The notes under the pieces were generated by a model. The model saw nothing but the letters and a program-made list of their open reading frames with translations, was not told the origin of the DNA and made no database searches. A stretch of 64,000 nucleotides of DNA from the NCBI RefSeq assembly GCF_036320965.1, contig NC_092238.1:17760694-17824693 (forward strand), written 5' to 3'. This DNA is from Panulirus ornatus (lineage: Eukaryota; Arthropoda; Malacostraca; Decapoda; Palinuridae). Shown one piece after another: positions 61,440 through 64,000 of the stretch; positions within the stretch are counted from its first letter, which is position 1, and every line of letters begins with the position of its first letter. The translations under genes and the position numbers were made by a program.

Positions 61440-61810
61440 ATCTCTAGCCCCCGCCCTTTCTCCCACGTCCTTGAAGCCTCCACCCTTTCCCCCACGTCCC
61501 TGAAGCCCCCCCCCCCACTCTTTCCCCCACGTCCTTGATGTCCCATCCTTTCCTCCACTTCCTCGAAGCCCCACCCTTTCCCTCTCGTCCTTGAAACCCC
61601 CACTCTTTCCTCCACGTCCTTGATGCCCCACCCCTCCCTCTCGTCCTTGAAGCCTCCACCCTTTCCCAACGTCCTTGAAGCCCCAACTCTTTCCCCCACG
61701 TCCTTGATGCCCCTTCCCCCCATTTCCCCCACGTCTTTGAAGCCCCCACTCTTTCCCCCACGTCCTTGATGCCCCACCATTTCCCCCACGTCCTTGGTAC
61801 CCCGCCCTTC
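61440..61810 (+). repeat. 30-bp minisatellite, about 12 copies
   Basis: cccacgtccttgaagccccc and cccacgtccttgatgcccca units alternate, with length variation. Confidence 0.88.
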
Positions 61811-62744
61811 TGGCTCCACTCTTGCCACTCACCCATTCCCCCTCCAGTACACCCGACAAGTTCCCGTGTATCCACCAGCCTCCCACTGACAACCAACTCC
61901 CCCTCCCCACCCTCCAGGCCACGCCGGTGGGCGCGCCTCCCACGCCAGACAGGACCTGCCTACGTCATGCAGGTCTCCGGAGACCAGCACCAGACCCTCT
62001 CTCCCTTTCTCCGCCGCCGCCGCCGCCGCCTCACACACCGGTAGCGCCCACCCGCCGCCGCCCCGCCCACCACCATGACTCTCTCACCTGGAACCTCCCC
62101 TCAACTCGACCCCAATATGCAGATTGTGGTCATAGTGGTTGGCAGGTATCGCTGGTCACCAGTCTGGTCCAGCTGGTGATGGGAATGATAGTAGTTGTTA
62201 AGGGGAAAAATTAAGAGGGTTTACGTTAAGAACTTGGCAACTGTGGCGGCGACCTTGTGGTCAGCCTGGTCCAGTTTGCACCAGACATCGCCACCCGCCC
62301 GCCCGCCCACCTCGCCCGCCTGGCTCACCTGGCTCGCCCGCTCGCCCGCCCATCTACCTACCTAACTTGCATGCCCGCCCGCCTGTCTCGCCCGCCCGCT
62401 CGCCTGGCCGCCCGCGCCCGGTAGTCATATAACAGTTACACACATAGATGCGTCGATAGCAACATAGATATGTTGTATCTGTCATGTTGTTTAGTGGTTC
62501 AACGTATTGGTAGTTCTGAAGCGTTTGTGATTGTTGGTGACAAGGGTTTATCTTAACCTTTGGTGGACCTCGATGGTATGACACTAAGAGCCTGGCCTTT
62601 GACCTAGACCTTAAGGGTCAGGTCAAAGTTTCGCCATCATGATGAAGGGTCGTCACGGTCGTGTCGTCGTACGCAAGTCATACCCTTGTGTTTAAGGGTC
62701 GCACCGTCGTACTCAGAGGTCGTGCCATCGTACTAAGGGTCGTG
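61811..62744. other. GC-rich spacer with (CCG)n and (CCCG)n tracts
   Basis: CCG run at 62,011-62,030 and cgcccgcccgccc runs at about 62,290-62,410. A gggtcgt-rich segment follows at 62,640-62,745. No gene recognised. Confidence 0.6.
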
Positions 62745-64000
62745 CCTGTGTTGTATGGGGATACCTGTGGTGTATGGAGAAACACTTGTGGTGTGAGAAG
62801 ATACCTGTGGTGTAAAGAGTCATCTGTGGTGTATAGGGGTACCTGTGATGTATGGGGGTACCTGTGATGTATGGCGGTAACTGAGGTGTATGAAAATACC
62901 TGTAGTGTATAGAGTCACCAGTGTATAGGGACACTTGTGATGTATGGGGAACTGAGGTGTATGAAGATACCTGTGGTGTGTAGAGGTACTTGTGGTGTGT
63001 GAAGATACCTGTAGTTTATGGAGACACTTGTGGTGTATTGGGGTTGCCTGTGATGTATGGGGGTAACTGAGGTGTATAAAGGTACTTGAGGTGGGTAAAA
63101 ATACCTGCAGTGTATGGAGGCACTTGAGGTGTATGGAAGTACCTTTGTTGTTTGACAATATCTGTGGTGTATGGAGGCACCTATGGTGTGTGAATATACT
63201 TGTGGTGTATGGAGATACTTGTGGTATGTGTAGATACTGTGGTATATGGAGGTACCTGTGTTGTGTGAAGATGCTTGTGGTGTGTAGAGGCACTTCTGCT
63301 ATATGGAGGCACCTGTGGTGTGCGTAGATGCCTGTGGTTTATGGAGGTACTTGGGATGAATGAAGATACCTGAGGTGTGTGAAGGCTCTTGCGGTGTATG
63401 GAGGCACATGATGTGTGTGAAGATGCCTGTGGTGTATGGAAGCACCTGCGGTGTGTAGAGAAATCTGTGGTGTGTGAAAATACCTGTGGCATATGGAAGC
63501 ACAAATGGTGTGTAGAGGCACCTATGGTATATAGCAGTACCTGTGGTGTATTGAAACGCATTTGGTGAATGGAGGCACCTTTGGTGTATGGAGGCATCTG
63601 TGTTTATGGAGGCTTGCAGTGTATGAAGATACATGTGATGTATGGAGACACCTGCAGGGTGTGAGGATACCTGTGGTGTATGTAGGTACCTGGGGTGTGT
63701 GATGACACCTGCAGTGCATGGAGGCACCTTTGGCGTGGGAAGATATTCGTAGCGAGGCTCTTGAGGTGTGTGAAGATACCTGTGGTGTATAAAGTCACAT
63801 GTGATGTGTAAAAAGAATACTTGTGGTGTACGGAGGCGTCTGTGTTGTATGGAGGCTCTTGAAGTGTGTAAAGATACCTGTGGTGTATGGGGGCACCTGT
63901 GATGTATGGAGATGCTGTGGTATGTGAATACGGCTGTGGTGTATGGAGATCTTTGTGTTGTGTGAAGATACATGTGGTGCATGGAGACACGTATGGTGCA
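62745..64000 (+). repeat. Diverged 19-bp tandem repeat, 60 or more copies, runs off the window
   Basis: Units of acctgtggtgtatggagat type with roughly 19-bp spacing and heavy divergence. gtatggagg and gtgtgaagat forms often alternate. Long minus frames (His/Thr/Tyr/Pro-rich) follow from the absence of stops and are not genes. Confidence 0.9.

Overview
This is eukaryotic nuclear DNA with no recognisable single-copy host gene and no rRNA gene or functional tRNA gene. Two things fill it: decaying retrotransposons and tandem repeats. My repeat intervals add up to about 18 kb of minisatellite (units of 10 to 50 bp), roughly a quarter to 30 percent of the window, plus long (TA)n, (GA)n, (GTT)n and (TG)n tracts. 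Several non-LTR families, Penelope-like elements and dense simple repeats point to an animal, probably an arthropod. A decapod crustacean is my best guess, because I recall similar 3' tails from that group; this is inference and no search was run.

Layout: 1-980 holds the 3' end of an RTE-like element. 1.8-3.6 kb is a degraded CR1/Jockey-like element on the minus strand. 4.05-4.55 kb is the end of a Penelope-like element (PLE). 4.66-17.1 kb is a chain of minisatellites (24, 24, 32, 31, 41, 29, 32/96 and 44 bp units), the largest being the 3.8 kb 32-bp array. 18.15-21.36 kb is an old RTE-like copy split by a CR1-like insertion, and 21.64-25.15 kb is an old, nearly full-length second non-LTR family. 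25.2-27.6 kb is more minisatellites. 28.27-46.54 kb is the core: about ten copies of one RTE-like family in both orientations, joined through (TA)n tracts, with a second PLE fragment. 46.6-49.4 kb is mostly a 31-bp array. 49.5-51.1 kb is a clean, recent, target-site-duplicated insertion of the same RTE-like family. From 51.16 kb to the end lie further arrays (10, 27, 46, 19, 30, 30 and 19 bp units) in otherwise unassigned DNA.

The RTE-like family is the most informative part. Comparing copies within the window gives its structure: a 5' leader, an APE-type endonuclease, a reverse transcriptase with FADD, a C-terminal region, and a 3' UTR ending in a stem-loop followed by A-rich or TA-rich tails. 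One copy (49,498-51,101) has a 13-bp target duplication and a poly(A) tail. Another (38,169-39,842) has the inverted 5' segment expected from twin priming. Many copies end in (TA)n and many 5' truncation points abut (TA)n, which suggests that tails seed microsatellites that then receive further insertions. Long open frames in the minisatellites are by-products of stop-free repeat units and are not annotated as genes.
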